Shown in pieces: positions 1-10,891 of a DNA stretch of 64,000 bases; the first letter of the stretch is position 1, and every line of letters begins with the position of its first letter. The stretch comes from Tetradesmus obliquus (lineage: Eukaryota; Chlorophyta; Chlorophyceae; Sphaeropleales; Scenedesmaceae). Made by a program: the position numbers and the translations under genes. The stretch spans positions 62,001 to 126,000 of the forward strand of contig CP126206.1 of the NCBI GenBank assembly GCA_030272155.1, written 5' to 3'. Below the pieces are notes generated by a model. That model made no database searches. It worked only from the letters and a program-made list of their open reading frames with translations, and was not told the DNA's origin.

Positions 1-248
1 TTTATAGGGTTTTAGTGGTGCATTGCCTCCAGCGGTGCATGGCAGCAGCAGTGCCCTCCACCATCCACTGCGACCACCGGGGGGCACCACCCCCCCACAG
101 CCTGCCAGGTGCGATCTGTGTTAGGGTGTGTGTGTCGCAAGCAAGGCTAGTGTATTCAAGGAGTTTGCAGGCAGCTGTGAAATGCCATGGTGCCCTCCAC
201 CACCCACCGCAACTGCAGCTGCACTCAGCGAGAGGCACCAGCTCCGCA

Positions 249-438
249 CAGCCTGGCAGGTGTAGCTGCATGGCAGGTGTAGCTGCATGGCAGGTGTAGC
301 TGCATGGCAGGTGTAGCTGCATGGCAGGTGTAGCTGCATGGCAGGTGTAGCTGCATGGCAGGTGTAGCTGCATGGCAGGTGTAGCTGCATGGCAGGTGTA
401 GCTGCATGGCAGGTGTAGCTGCATGGCAGGCAACTTGC
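249..438. repeat. 17-bp minisatellite
   Basis: About eleven head-to-tail copies of a 17-bp unit (CATGGCAGGTGTAGCTG) with almost no variation. It lies in sequence upstream of the first recognisable aconitase exon copies, presumably in an intron or the 5' part of that gene. Reading frames through it are artefacts of the repeat. A CTG run at about 559-596 follows. Confidence 0.9.
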
Positions 439-555
439 GCCAGCTGAGAGGCTGTTGCAGCACCTAGCAGCAGCAGCCATTGCTTTGCAGCCAAATGTGT
501 GGGCGGCAGGCTGGCAGAGGGCTGGAGACATGCAGCAGGGAGATGCTGGAATGCC

Positions 556-596
<41 letters not shown>

Positions 597-687
597 CACC
601 CCTGCTGGCACCCAAATCGTGAACGCTGCTGCTGCTGCCGAATCAGATAATAACATTTCTGCTGCTTCGTTTTCATCTGTGCTGCAG

Positions 688-929
688 GGACAACTCGTTC
701 GATGGTGAGGCCGACCTGAGCCACGCCAAGGACGTGAACGCTGCCGCTGCCGCTGCCGCCAAATCAGATAATGACATTTTTGCTTCTGTTGACTCATTTG
801 TGCTGCAGGGACAACTCTTTCGGTGGTGAGGCCGACCTGAGCCACGCCAAGAACGTGAACGCTGCCGCTGCCGCTGCCGCCAAATCAGATAATGGCATTT
901 TTGCTTCTGTTAACTCATTTGTGCTGCAG
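688..929 (+). repeat. Two acceptor-side copies of the first aconitase exon
   Basis: The acceptor plus exon 5' part (reading [17 protein letters not shown]) occurs at 688-744 and 809-865, before the intact exon at 930, at an exact 121-bp spacing. Each truncated copy breaks off into CCGCTGCCGC sequence just before the point where the intact exon continues with GAGGTCTACTCC. Each keeps a CTGCAG acceptor. Confidence 0.9.
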
Positions 930-3900
930 GGACAACTCTTTCGGTGGTGAGGCCGACCTGAGCCACGCCAAGAACGTGAACGCTGAGGTCTACTCCTTCC
1001 TGGCCAGCGCCGGCGCCAAGTACGGCGTGGGCTTCTGGAAGCCGGGCAGCGGCATCATCCACCAGGTGATTGTCATTTCAATGTTATTGTGTTATAATGT
1101 CATGTGCATTGTTTGGTTCGGCGCCAAGTACGGCGTGAGCTTCTGGAAGCCGGGCAGCGGCGTCATCCACCAGGTGATTGTCATTTCAATGTTATTGTGT
1201 TATGTCGTCATGTGCATTGTGTGGTTTGGCGCCAAGTACGGCGTGGGCTTCTGGAAGCCGGGCAGCGGCATCATCCACCAGGTGATTGTCATTTCAATGT
1301 TATTGTGTTATAATGTCATGTGCATTGTTTGATTTGGCGCCAAGTACGGCGTGGGCTTCTGGAAGCCGGGCAGCGGCGTCATCCACCAGGTGATTGTCAT
1401 TTCAATGTTATTGTGTTATAATGTCATGTGCATTGTTTGTTTTGGCGCCAAGTACGCCGTGGGCTTCTGGAAGCCGGGCAGCGGCGTCATCCACCAGGTG
1501 ATTGTCATTTCAATGTTATTGTGTCATAAGGTCATGTGCATTGTTTGGTTTGGCCAAGTACGGCGTGGGCTTCTGGAGGCCGGGCAGCGGCGTCATCCAC
1601 CAGGTGAATGTCATTTCAATGTTATTGTGTTATGACGCCATGTGCATTGTTTGTTTTGGCGCCAAGTACGGCGTGGGCTTCTGGAAGCCGGGCAGCGGCG
1701 TCATCCACCAGGTGATCGTCATTTCAATGTTATTGTGTTATAATGTCATGTGCATTGTTTGGTTTGGCGCCAAGTACGGCGTGGGCTTCTGGAAGCCAGG
1801 CAGCGGCGTCATCCACCAGGTGATCAGCACTACAATGATGATAATATGTACCATCTTTATCACTGGATGCTCGACGACCTGCGGCAGGTTGCTTCCGCCT
1901 GAATGACTGCTGCCTGAATGACTGCTTTGACAGCTTGCTTGGCAGCCAGCGGCAGGCTGATGCTGTTCTGCTTTCTGCATGCTTGCCGAATGAACTGCTT
2001 GGCGGTGGGGCAGCTGAGGGCTACAGCACACGGCACTGCGTGTTACTGCTGGGGTGGTGTGCGCAAGGCCCCTGCGGCAGCTGCTGCATCAGTGGGGCAG
2101 CTGTGGCAGCAGCTGCAGCGGCGCAGGGGCAGCAGCCAGCGATCAACGCAAATATTTGAATTACAACTGCTCCTGCCTGCTAAAACCTGAACCTTGCAGA
2201 TCGTGCTTGAGAACTACGCCTTCCCTGGCGGCATGATGATCGGCACAGACTCCCACACGCCCAACGCCGGTGGGCTGGGCATGTGTGCGGTGGGCGTGGG
2301 CGGCGCTGACGCTGTTGACGTGATGGCTGGCCTGCCCTGGGAGCTCAAGGCGCCCAAGGTCATCGGCGTGAAGCTGACAGGCAAGATGAGCAAGTGGACC
2401 TCCCCCAAGGACGTCATCCTCAAGGTGGGTGACGCCGCACACATACACATGGCTGTTGCTTGTGCGCTGTTGTGTTTTGGACCTAGGTTCAGGTGTTGCA
2501 AGGGCTGCAACAGGCCGGGTGGGCAGGCAGGGGTTTCGGCAGGGTTTGGCTGTGGCTGGACGTGATGGCCGGCCTGCCCTGGGAGCTGAAGGCCCCTGAA
2601 GGTCATCGGCGTGAAGCTCACTGGCAAGATGAGCAAGTGCACCTCCCCAAAGGACGTCATCCTCAAGGTGGGGTGACACCACACACATACACATGGCTAC
2701 TGGTGTTGTGTAGTTGTGTTTGGGACCCAGGTTGAGGGTTTCCAGGGGCTGTGGCAGGCCGGGGTGGGCAGGGGTTTTGGCAGGGTTTGGCTGTTGACGT
2801 GACGGCTGGCCTGCCCTGGGAGCTCAAGGCGCCCAAGGTCATCGGCGTGAAGCTGACAGGCAAGATGAGCAATTGGACCTCCCCCAAGGACGTCATCCTC
2901 AAGGTGGGGCGGTTTAGGGGGGTTGCCTGTTGAGGGCTGCGGCTTTAGGGCTGTTGTTTGCGGCCTGGGTTGTGGCAGGGGGCAGGCAGTGTGCAAGCTG
3001 CTTAAGTGGACCATCCCCTAGGACGTCAACCTGAAGGCAGGGCGGCTGTGTGGTTGTTGTGTACGCATGTGTGCTGTAGTTGGGTGTGGTTGCACGTGTA
3101 GGTTGTTTGCGTACACCTGCTCACACCCGAGTATGGCAAGTATGCGTACACAACACAACCACACAGCTGCCCCACCTTGTGTGTGCGTGTCGTGACCAGG
3201 CAGCAGCAGCAGCTGCCGTTGACATGCTTATCTTTGTGTGTGCATGTTGTCCGATGTGTTAGTGCTATGAGCACAGCGTGGCAACCTGCATCAGCAAGGC
3301 TTGGCATGCCATTGTGCATTTGGCCGGCCATTGGCAGGCTTGGCAGGCCACTTGCATCAGCAAGGCTGGCAAGCCATTTGGCATTTGGCAGGCCGTTGGC
3401 TGGCCATTTGGCACCAGCAGGGCTTGGCAGGCCGCGCGAGCGTTGCCCTCTGTCTGGCTTCCCTAGAGCAGCAGCAGTGCCGCAGCACGGCTGTGGCGTG
3501 GCCAGGCTGTCTCAAACAAAGTTTGTTTTCTTAGCCCTTCAAGCCTCTGAATTGAGGCGGCTGGGATGTTAATTGTTTTCATCCAGCGTTTGGGTGGTCT
3601 CGTGCTCAGCACCAGCCACGCCACGGCTATGCAGCGCCTACGCAGGCATCCACACGTTAACACGTTGAAGGGCGGGATGTGTTACTGCTGTGGGCACAGC
3701 GTGGCATCCTGCATCAGCATGGCTTGGCAGGCAGCAAGGCACGCAGCCTGTGTATGGATTCCCTGCAGCAGCAGTGCCGCAGCATGGCTGTGGCTTGGTT
3801 GGTCGTCTCGAACAAAGTTTGCCACAGCACTCCCCAAGCCACGGCTATGCAGCGCCAGGCGTCTAGCAGGCAGCAAGTGCTGCATGCACACGCTGCTATC

Positions 3901-4169
3901 CTCAGGCAGTTGTGGACGCTTGCTGCTGCCGCGGCTGCTGCTGCTACTTATAAGATAAACTGCTGGCATCCTGACCATGAAGGGCGGCACCGGCGCCTTC
4001 GTTGAGTACTCTTGGCCCATCAAGCCGTGACATGGCTCTGCTGCTGCTGCTGCCCTGCTGCTGCTGCTGCTGTTGCTGTTCTCATTTCAGGTTGCGGGCA
4101 TCCTGCCCGTGAAGGGCGGCACTGGTGCCATCGTGGAGTCCCCTTTGGCTCATCAAGCCCTCACATGAC

Positions 4170-4202
<33 letters not shown>

Positions 4203-5246
4203 TTAAATCAGGTTGCTGGCATCCTGACCGTGAAGGGCGGCACTGGCGCCATCGTGGAGTACTTTGGCGAGGGCGTGGACAACATGAGCTGCACAGGCAT
4301 GGCCACCATCTGCAACATGGGCGCGGAGATTGGCGCCACAACTTCCATGTTCCCCTACAACAAGTGAGTATTCCTTGTTTATTTGTTTTGTGGTATATGT
4401 TTGTTGATTATTGTGTTCAAGCACTCGGCATGGCCACCATCTGCAACATGGGCGCGGAGATTGGTGCCACCGCCTCCATGTCCCCCTACAACAAGTGAGT
4501 GGTTTCTGATTTGTTGTGTTGGTATGCATTGTTGTCTGTGCGGTTGAATGCAACACAAGGCTGCCACCAGTTGCAACATGGGCGCAGAAATTGGCGCCAC
4601 CACCCCCATGTTCCTTCACAACACGTGAGCTGCGGTTGGTTATATCGTTCTTGGTCTGTGTTTTGTTTGAATTTGTCTGTCTCTTCGTGTGATTGGTGGG
4701 TGGTATGCATCAAGCATGGCCACCATCTGCAACATGGGTGCGGAGATCGGTGCCACCACCTCCATGTTCCCCTTCAACAAGTGAGTGGGGTGTTACATGG
4801 TGTGGTGTATAGCCAGGTGTCCTCGTCCTCGCTACAAACCACAACATGTAATACCTCACTCACAACCGAGACATATTCAATGCCACCATCTGCATCATAG
4901 GGTCCGAGATCAGTGCAACCGCTAGTTTGTCCCCCCATATGCCCCTACAACCAGTGAGCGTGCTAGGTGTGGTGCAGCACGGGAGACGCATTGGACGCTT
5001 TGGTTTGGCTGTATGGCTGTATGGCTGGCTGCTGGTTTGTTCACCAGTTTGTACTGGGCCCGTGCTGCATGTTGAGCTGCTGCAGCTGCATGCTTCCTGG
5101 GCTACAGCAGCTGCAGTTTGCCTGCGTATGGCTGCAGATGTGATTCACCAGCCGTGCCCCTGCTCCGGCGTGCAGGCGCCTGCATGATGAAATAGTGGCC
5201 GCCGGCTCCGCTGCTGTGAAACATGCGCAACAGTTGCACTAACACC

Positions 5247-5291
<45 letters not shown>

Positions 5292-8200
5292 GCCCCCTGC
5301 AGGCGCATGCACGACTACCTGGTGGCCACGGGCCGCGGCGGAGCAGCAGCGCTTGCAGACGCATTCAAGTGAGCGGGGCCTCAGTCGCACGCCAGCCAGC
5401 GGTAGTGGCAGTGGCGACAGCAGCAACGACCCTGTTTCCACAGCAGCGTTGCTGCTGCAGCAGCAGCAACAGCTTTGTAGCTGCAGCAGCATTACAGCGG
5501 CTGCAGCAGTACACCAGTGCTTGGCGCAGCAGTTGGCACAGTAGGTGCTCAGGGACGGCGGCAAGGTGTGGGCAGCGGTGCGTGCTGCTGTGCTCCTGCT
5601 GCCCAGCTGCTGCTGCATGCCTGGCACCTCGCTGCGTTGCCCGCATGTGTGATATCGTGCTCTCTTAAACCCTTGCAGGGAGAACCTGCAGGCTGATGCT
5701 GGTGCGTAGTACGACCACCGAATTCAGATCGACCCCTCTTGAAACATCGTGTAATGCAGGGAGAACCTGCAGGCTGACGCGGGCAGAGTACGGCCAGCTG
5801 ATCGAGATCGACTACATCACCTCACTGCCCGCTCAACCCTGTGCCTCACTGTTTTTCCGTCTTCCCCTTTCTGTGCCTCACAGGGAGAACCTGCAGGCTG
5901 ATGCGGGCGCCGAGTACGACCAGCTGATCGAGATCGACCTCAACTCCCTGGAGCCGCACGTCAACGGGCCCTTCACGCCCGACCTGGCGCACCCACTGTC
6001 CAAGTTTGCGGACGCCATCCGCGCCAATGGCTGGCCCAGCGAGCTCAAGGTGCGTGTGTGCGTGTGCGATAGGCGAGCAACATTTGTGTGCGGTTGTTGA
6101 CTTTTTGTGTGAAAGTGGAAGCGTGCAGTGTGGCTTGTTGACGCATTACCGGCCCTTCACGCCCGACCTCGCGCACCCGCTGTCCCAAGTGAGTTCACGG
6201 ACGCCATCCGCGCCAACGGCTGGCCCAGCGAGCTCAAGGTGTGCGTGCGATAGACAAGCAACATGTGTGTGCAGTTGTTGACATTTTGTGTGTGTGGAAG
6301 CTCGCAGTTTGGCTGTTGACGCAGTACGGGCCCTTCACGCCCGACCTGGCGCACCCGCTGTCCAAGTTTGCTGATGCCATCCGCGCCAGCGTCTGGCCCA
6401 GCGAGCTCAAGATGTGTAGGCGGCTGTAGCGGCTCTGTTGTTATATGTGGCTGTGGCATTGTGCATGATTTGTGTGTGGGGACAGTGGCTGTCCCAGTTT
6501 GCGGACGCCATCCGCGCCAACGGCTGGCCCAGCGAGCTCAAGGTGCGCGGCTGGCGATATTGTTGGCTGAATGTATGCCCGTGTGTTGTGTAGTTGGTTG
6601 GCTTGTTGACGCATTACTGGCCCTTCACGCCTGACCAGGCGCACCTGCTGTCCCAAATGAATTCGCGGACGCGATCAGGGCCAACGGCTGGCCCAGCGAG
6701 CTCAAGGTGCGTGTTAACACACAAACAAACATGCGTGGGTTTGTTGTGCGGCTTCGTGCTCGCTATCTGTGTTCGAGTAGCAGCGGGCAGCTTGGCTTGA
6801 GTGATGTCAACAGCCCTTCACGCCCTGTTGTGCCGCCTTGTGCCCTCAAACCGTGGACTGTGTGCCTGACTCCTTTCCAGGCTGGCCTTATCGGCTCCTG
6901 CACCAACTCTTCTTACGAGGACATGCAGCGCGCTGCCTTGTGCTTCCCTGCAGCCCCAAACCCTGAATTTCTGTGTTTGTTTTTGTGTCTGTTTTGCCTT
7001 CCACAGGCTGGCCTCATCGGCTCCTGCACCAACTCTTCTTACGAGGACATGCAGCGCGCTGCCAGCGTGGCGCGCCAGGCGCTCAAGGCCGGCATCAAGT
7101 CCAAGGTGCCCTTCACCATCACTCCTGGCAGCGAGCAGATCAGGGCCACCATCGAGCGCGATGGCCTCATGGAGGTGTTCACACAGGTGCGCTTTATGTG
7201 TTGCATTCTTTTAAAGGCGTGTTGTGGTTTTTAGTGTTTTTTCGGCTGGTTGATGAGTGCCCAGTTGCGTGCTTAATGCTGCAAGCATCAAGTGCCCTTC
7301 ACCATCACCCCCGGCAGCAAGCAGATCCGCGCCACGATCGAGCGCGACGGGCTCGTGGAGGTGTTCACACAGGTATGCCGCTGTCTCTGCGAAGTACTGG
7401 TTACGGGGCGTGGTGTGTGTTTGGATGAGGTTGTTTGGGTTTGAACGGCCTTGTGGCGGGATGGGAGGCATCCAACACTTCCTATCTGACCGATGCTGCC
7501 GCTGCTGCTGCTGCCGTTTCTTCTGTTCCCCATCATCCTTGCAGGTGGGTGGCACTGTCCTGGCCAACGCTTGCGGCCCCTGCATCGGGCAGTGGAAGCG
7601 CACCGACGTGGCCAAGGGCGAGGCCAACAGCATCATCAGCTCCTACAACAGGAACTTTGCCGCGCGCAACGACGGCAACCCCGCCACGCACGCGTTCGTG
7701 GCCAGCCCTGAGATCGTGACCGCCATGGTCATCGCAGGTGCGTGGTGTTCAGGATTTGGGCTTGTGGTGTGTGACATCTGGTTGTGTGCAAGGCCCTGCC
7801 AGCAACCCCGCCACGCATGCGCATTTTTGTGGCCACCCCAGAGTTTGTTGCTGCAATGGTAACGGCAGTGCGGCGTGGCAATGGCTTTAGGGTCAAGTTG
7901 GAGTACCTTGTGGCGATGGGGGTCTGGGTGTTGGGTGTTATGATACTAAACCCTTGCTGTCTGCCTGCCATCAAACCCTGCAGGCAACCTTCAACCCTGA
8001 GAAGGACACCCTGGTGTGCGCTGACGGCAAGGAGATCAGCCTTGACCCTTGGGTTGCAAGCACTTCAACAACTAAACCCTCGCTGCCTGTCTGCTGTTGA
8101 ACCCCGCCCCGCACTCCTAAAACCCTGCAGGCGACCTCACCTTCAACCCCGAGAAGGACACCCTGGTGGGCGCTGACGGCAAGGAGATCAGCCTGGACAG

Positions 8201-9908
8201 CCCCTTTGGTGACGAGCTGCCAGCAGCAGGCTTCGACCCAGGCATGGACACCTACCAGGCACCACCAGAGCCCGCCAGCCGCAGCCGCGTGCAGGTGCGA
8301 TTTAGGCACGCATTGCTTGGTGCATGTTGCTTTGTTGTTGTTGTATGCGACTGCTGTTACTTGACTTGGTGTGTTGGTGTGTTGGTGATGAGCTGCCAGC
8401 AGCGGGCTTTGACCCAGGCATGGACACCTACCAGGCACCACCATAGCCCGCCAGCCGCAGCCGCGTGCAGGTTCGATTTGTTGCTTTCCGCGCACAGGTT
8501 GTTTTTTATTGCTGGTTTGCTTGCTGGTTCAAGGAGCTGGTGAGTGCCATGTGTGTGGTGTGGTGTAGTGTGGCAGGCAGGCACAGTCGTGTGGTGGCTT
8601 GAGTGCGGGCTGCAGCTGCAGGACGTGTGCAATGCGGTGGGCTTTGACCCGGGCATGGGCACCTACCAGGCACCACCAGAGCCAGCCAGCCGCAGCCGCG
8701 TGAGGTGATTGCAGCGCTCAGGGCTTGTTGCATGTTGTTTTGGCACGTGTGCTTGTTGTGGAACAATCCTGTGATGGGCAGGACATAACTGACGCCCCAC
8801 ATTGTCTATCAGTTTCACCTCAACACCTGCTGCTGCTGCCACCACAGGTTGACGTGGCGCCCAGTAGCAACCGGCTGCAGCTGCTGGAGCCCTTCAAGGC
8901 CTGGGACGGCGGCGACCTCTTTGGTGCCCCCAACCCTTCAAACTCAAAACCCTCGAAACCTGCCTGCTAAACCTTTTGCTGCCCTCTAAACCCTGTGGCG
9001 CAGGTTGACGTGGCGCCCAGCAGCAACCGGGTGCAGCTGCTGGAGCCCTTCAAGGCATGCGACGGCGGCGACATCACTGACGCTGCCATCCTGATCAAAA
9101 CCCTTCAACCCTGCTTGCTAAACCCTTGGCTGCCCTCTAAACCCTGTGCTGCAGTTTGACGTGGCGCCCAGCAGCAACCGGCTGCAGCTGCTTGAGCCCT
9201 TCAAGGCCTGGGACGGCGGCGACATCACTGGCGCCCCCAACCCTTCAAACTCAAAACACTCAAACCCTTTATTAAAACCTGTGCTGCAGGTTGATGTGGC
9301 GCCCAGCAGCAACCGGCTGCAGCTGCTGGAGCCCTTCAAGGCCTGGGACGGTGGCGACATCACTGACGCTGCCATCCTGATTAAGGCCAAGGGCAAGTGC
9401 ACCACAGACCACATCAGCATGGCCGGGCCATGGCTCAAGTACCGCGGGCACCTGGACAACATCTCCAACAACATGCTCATCGGTGAGTGAAGGGGGGACT
9501 GTCACAGGCAGCAGCAGCAGCAGCGGAGCAGCAGCAGCGGAGCAGCAGCAGCGGAGCAGCAGCAGCGGAGCAGCCTGGCTCATCGGTGATGACTGGTCAT
9601 CTGTTGTAGTAGCAGTGGCAGCAGCAGCGGCAGCAGTGCACCAAGGCAAGGGGCACATGCAACACATCCACACCCACTTGTGCATTGGCGAGGAGCTGGG
9701 GCTGCTAGCTTGCGCTGCAGCAGGATTTAGCAGCAGCAGTACAGCAGCAGGATTGTGGTGCTGCCTGCATAGAAGCGCTTCAGCAGCAGCAGCAGCAGCA
9801 TTGGGTCAGGGGCGGGCAGCTGTTTGCTGGGACATTTGCAGACGCCTCACATGTCCTGGGTGCTGCCTCTCCTTGTCCTGTCACTGAACTGCTGCTGCTG
9901 CTGCCACC

Positions 9909-9946
<38 letters not shown>

Positions 9947-10857
9947 AGGCGCGGTCAACGCCGCCAACGAGAAGGTCAACGCCGTGGTCAACGTGCTGAC
10001 CGGGGAGGAGGACGCGGTGCCAGCCACGGCACGCTACTACAAGGCCAAGGGACTGCCCTGGGTGGTGGTCGGTGAGTGGCATAGGAGGTTGAGGGTTAAA
10101 GCATAAGAATGCTTTTTACATTTGGTGTCAAGCAAAGACATTTGCAAAGTGCAATGCAGGATGTTCATGTTTATTTTTGTGTTCACTTCATCTGGTGTTG
10201 TACTGTGTTGCGTTGTTGGGAGGGCTGGCCTGCTGCAAGGCCAAACCTGCCTTAGGTCGAGGTCCTTGAGTGACATTTTTGGGGGAATTGCAGCAAAAGC
10301 AAAGAGCAGGTGGATCCTGAGTGGGGCCTGGGTGGCCGTGAGGCAGTGACTGTTGTGCTGCTGCTTCCTGCCTGCTTGCTGCTTCGGTCGCCGGCACCAA
10401 CTTGCTTGTCAACATGTGTGCGCAATTGAGACCAGCTCTGGCCTGCGTCCCCCTGGCCATCCTCCGTTTGATGTTGTGCTGTGCCCAGGTGACGAGAACT
10501 ACGCCACGCTGGAGCCGCGCCACCTGCGCGGCGCCGCCATCATGATGCGCCGTGTCTGTCTGATGCCATCATGATGCGCCGTGTCTGTCTGATGCCATCA
10601 TGATGCGCCGTGTCTGTCTGTGTTTCACCCAACTTGTCTGCACACCCCACACAAAATCTTCCTCTGCAGGGCAACAGTAGGCAATGGCCCCCCAACAGGC
10701 TGCCTAGTTGCTCACACGGCTGCAACTGCTTGCCTACCTGCGCCCTGGGCACACAACAACTGCAGGCGATGAGAACTACGGCGAGGGCAGCAGCCGCGCT
10801 GGTGCCTGCCAGCATATCCATGCTGCTGCCTGCCGTCCTCGTAACTCATCCTGTGAT

Positions 10858-10891
<34 letters not shown>

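Noticed and set aside
1013..1819. A repetitive protein of 36-residue units encoded by the donor array
   Set aside because: The frame is closed by TGA near 1330 and shifted in the sixth copy. The aconitase chain continues in phase from 1065 to 2200, so the array is better seen as duplicated junctions.
3026..3331. Possible separate small gene between aconitase exons
   Set aside because: It lies inside an intron of a phase-consistent gene and is made of diverged intron repeats.
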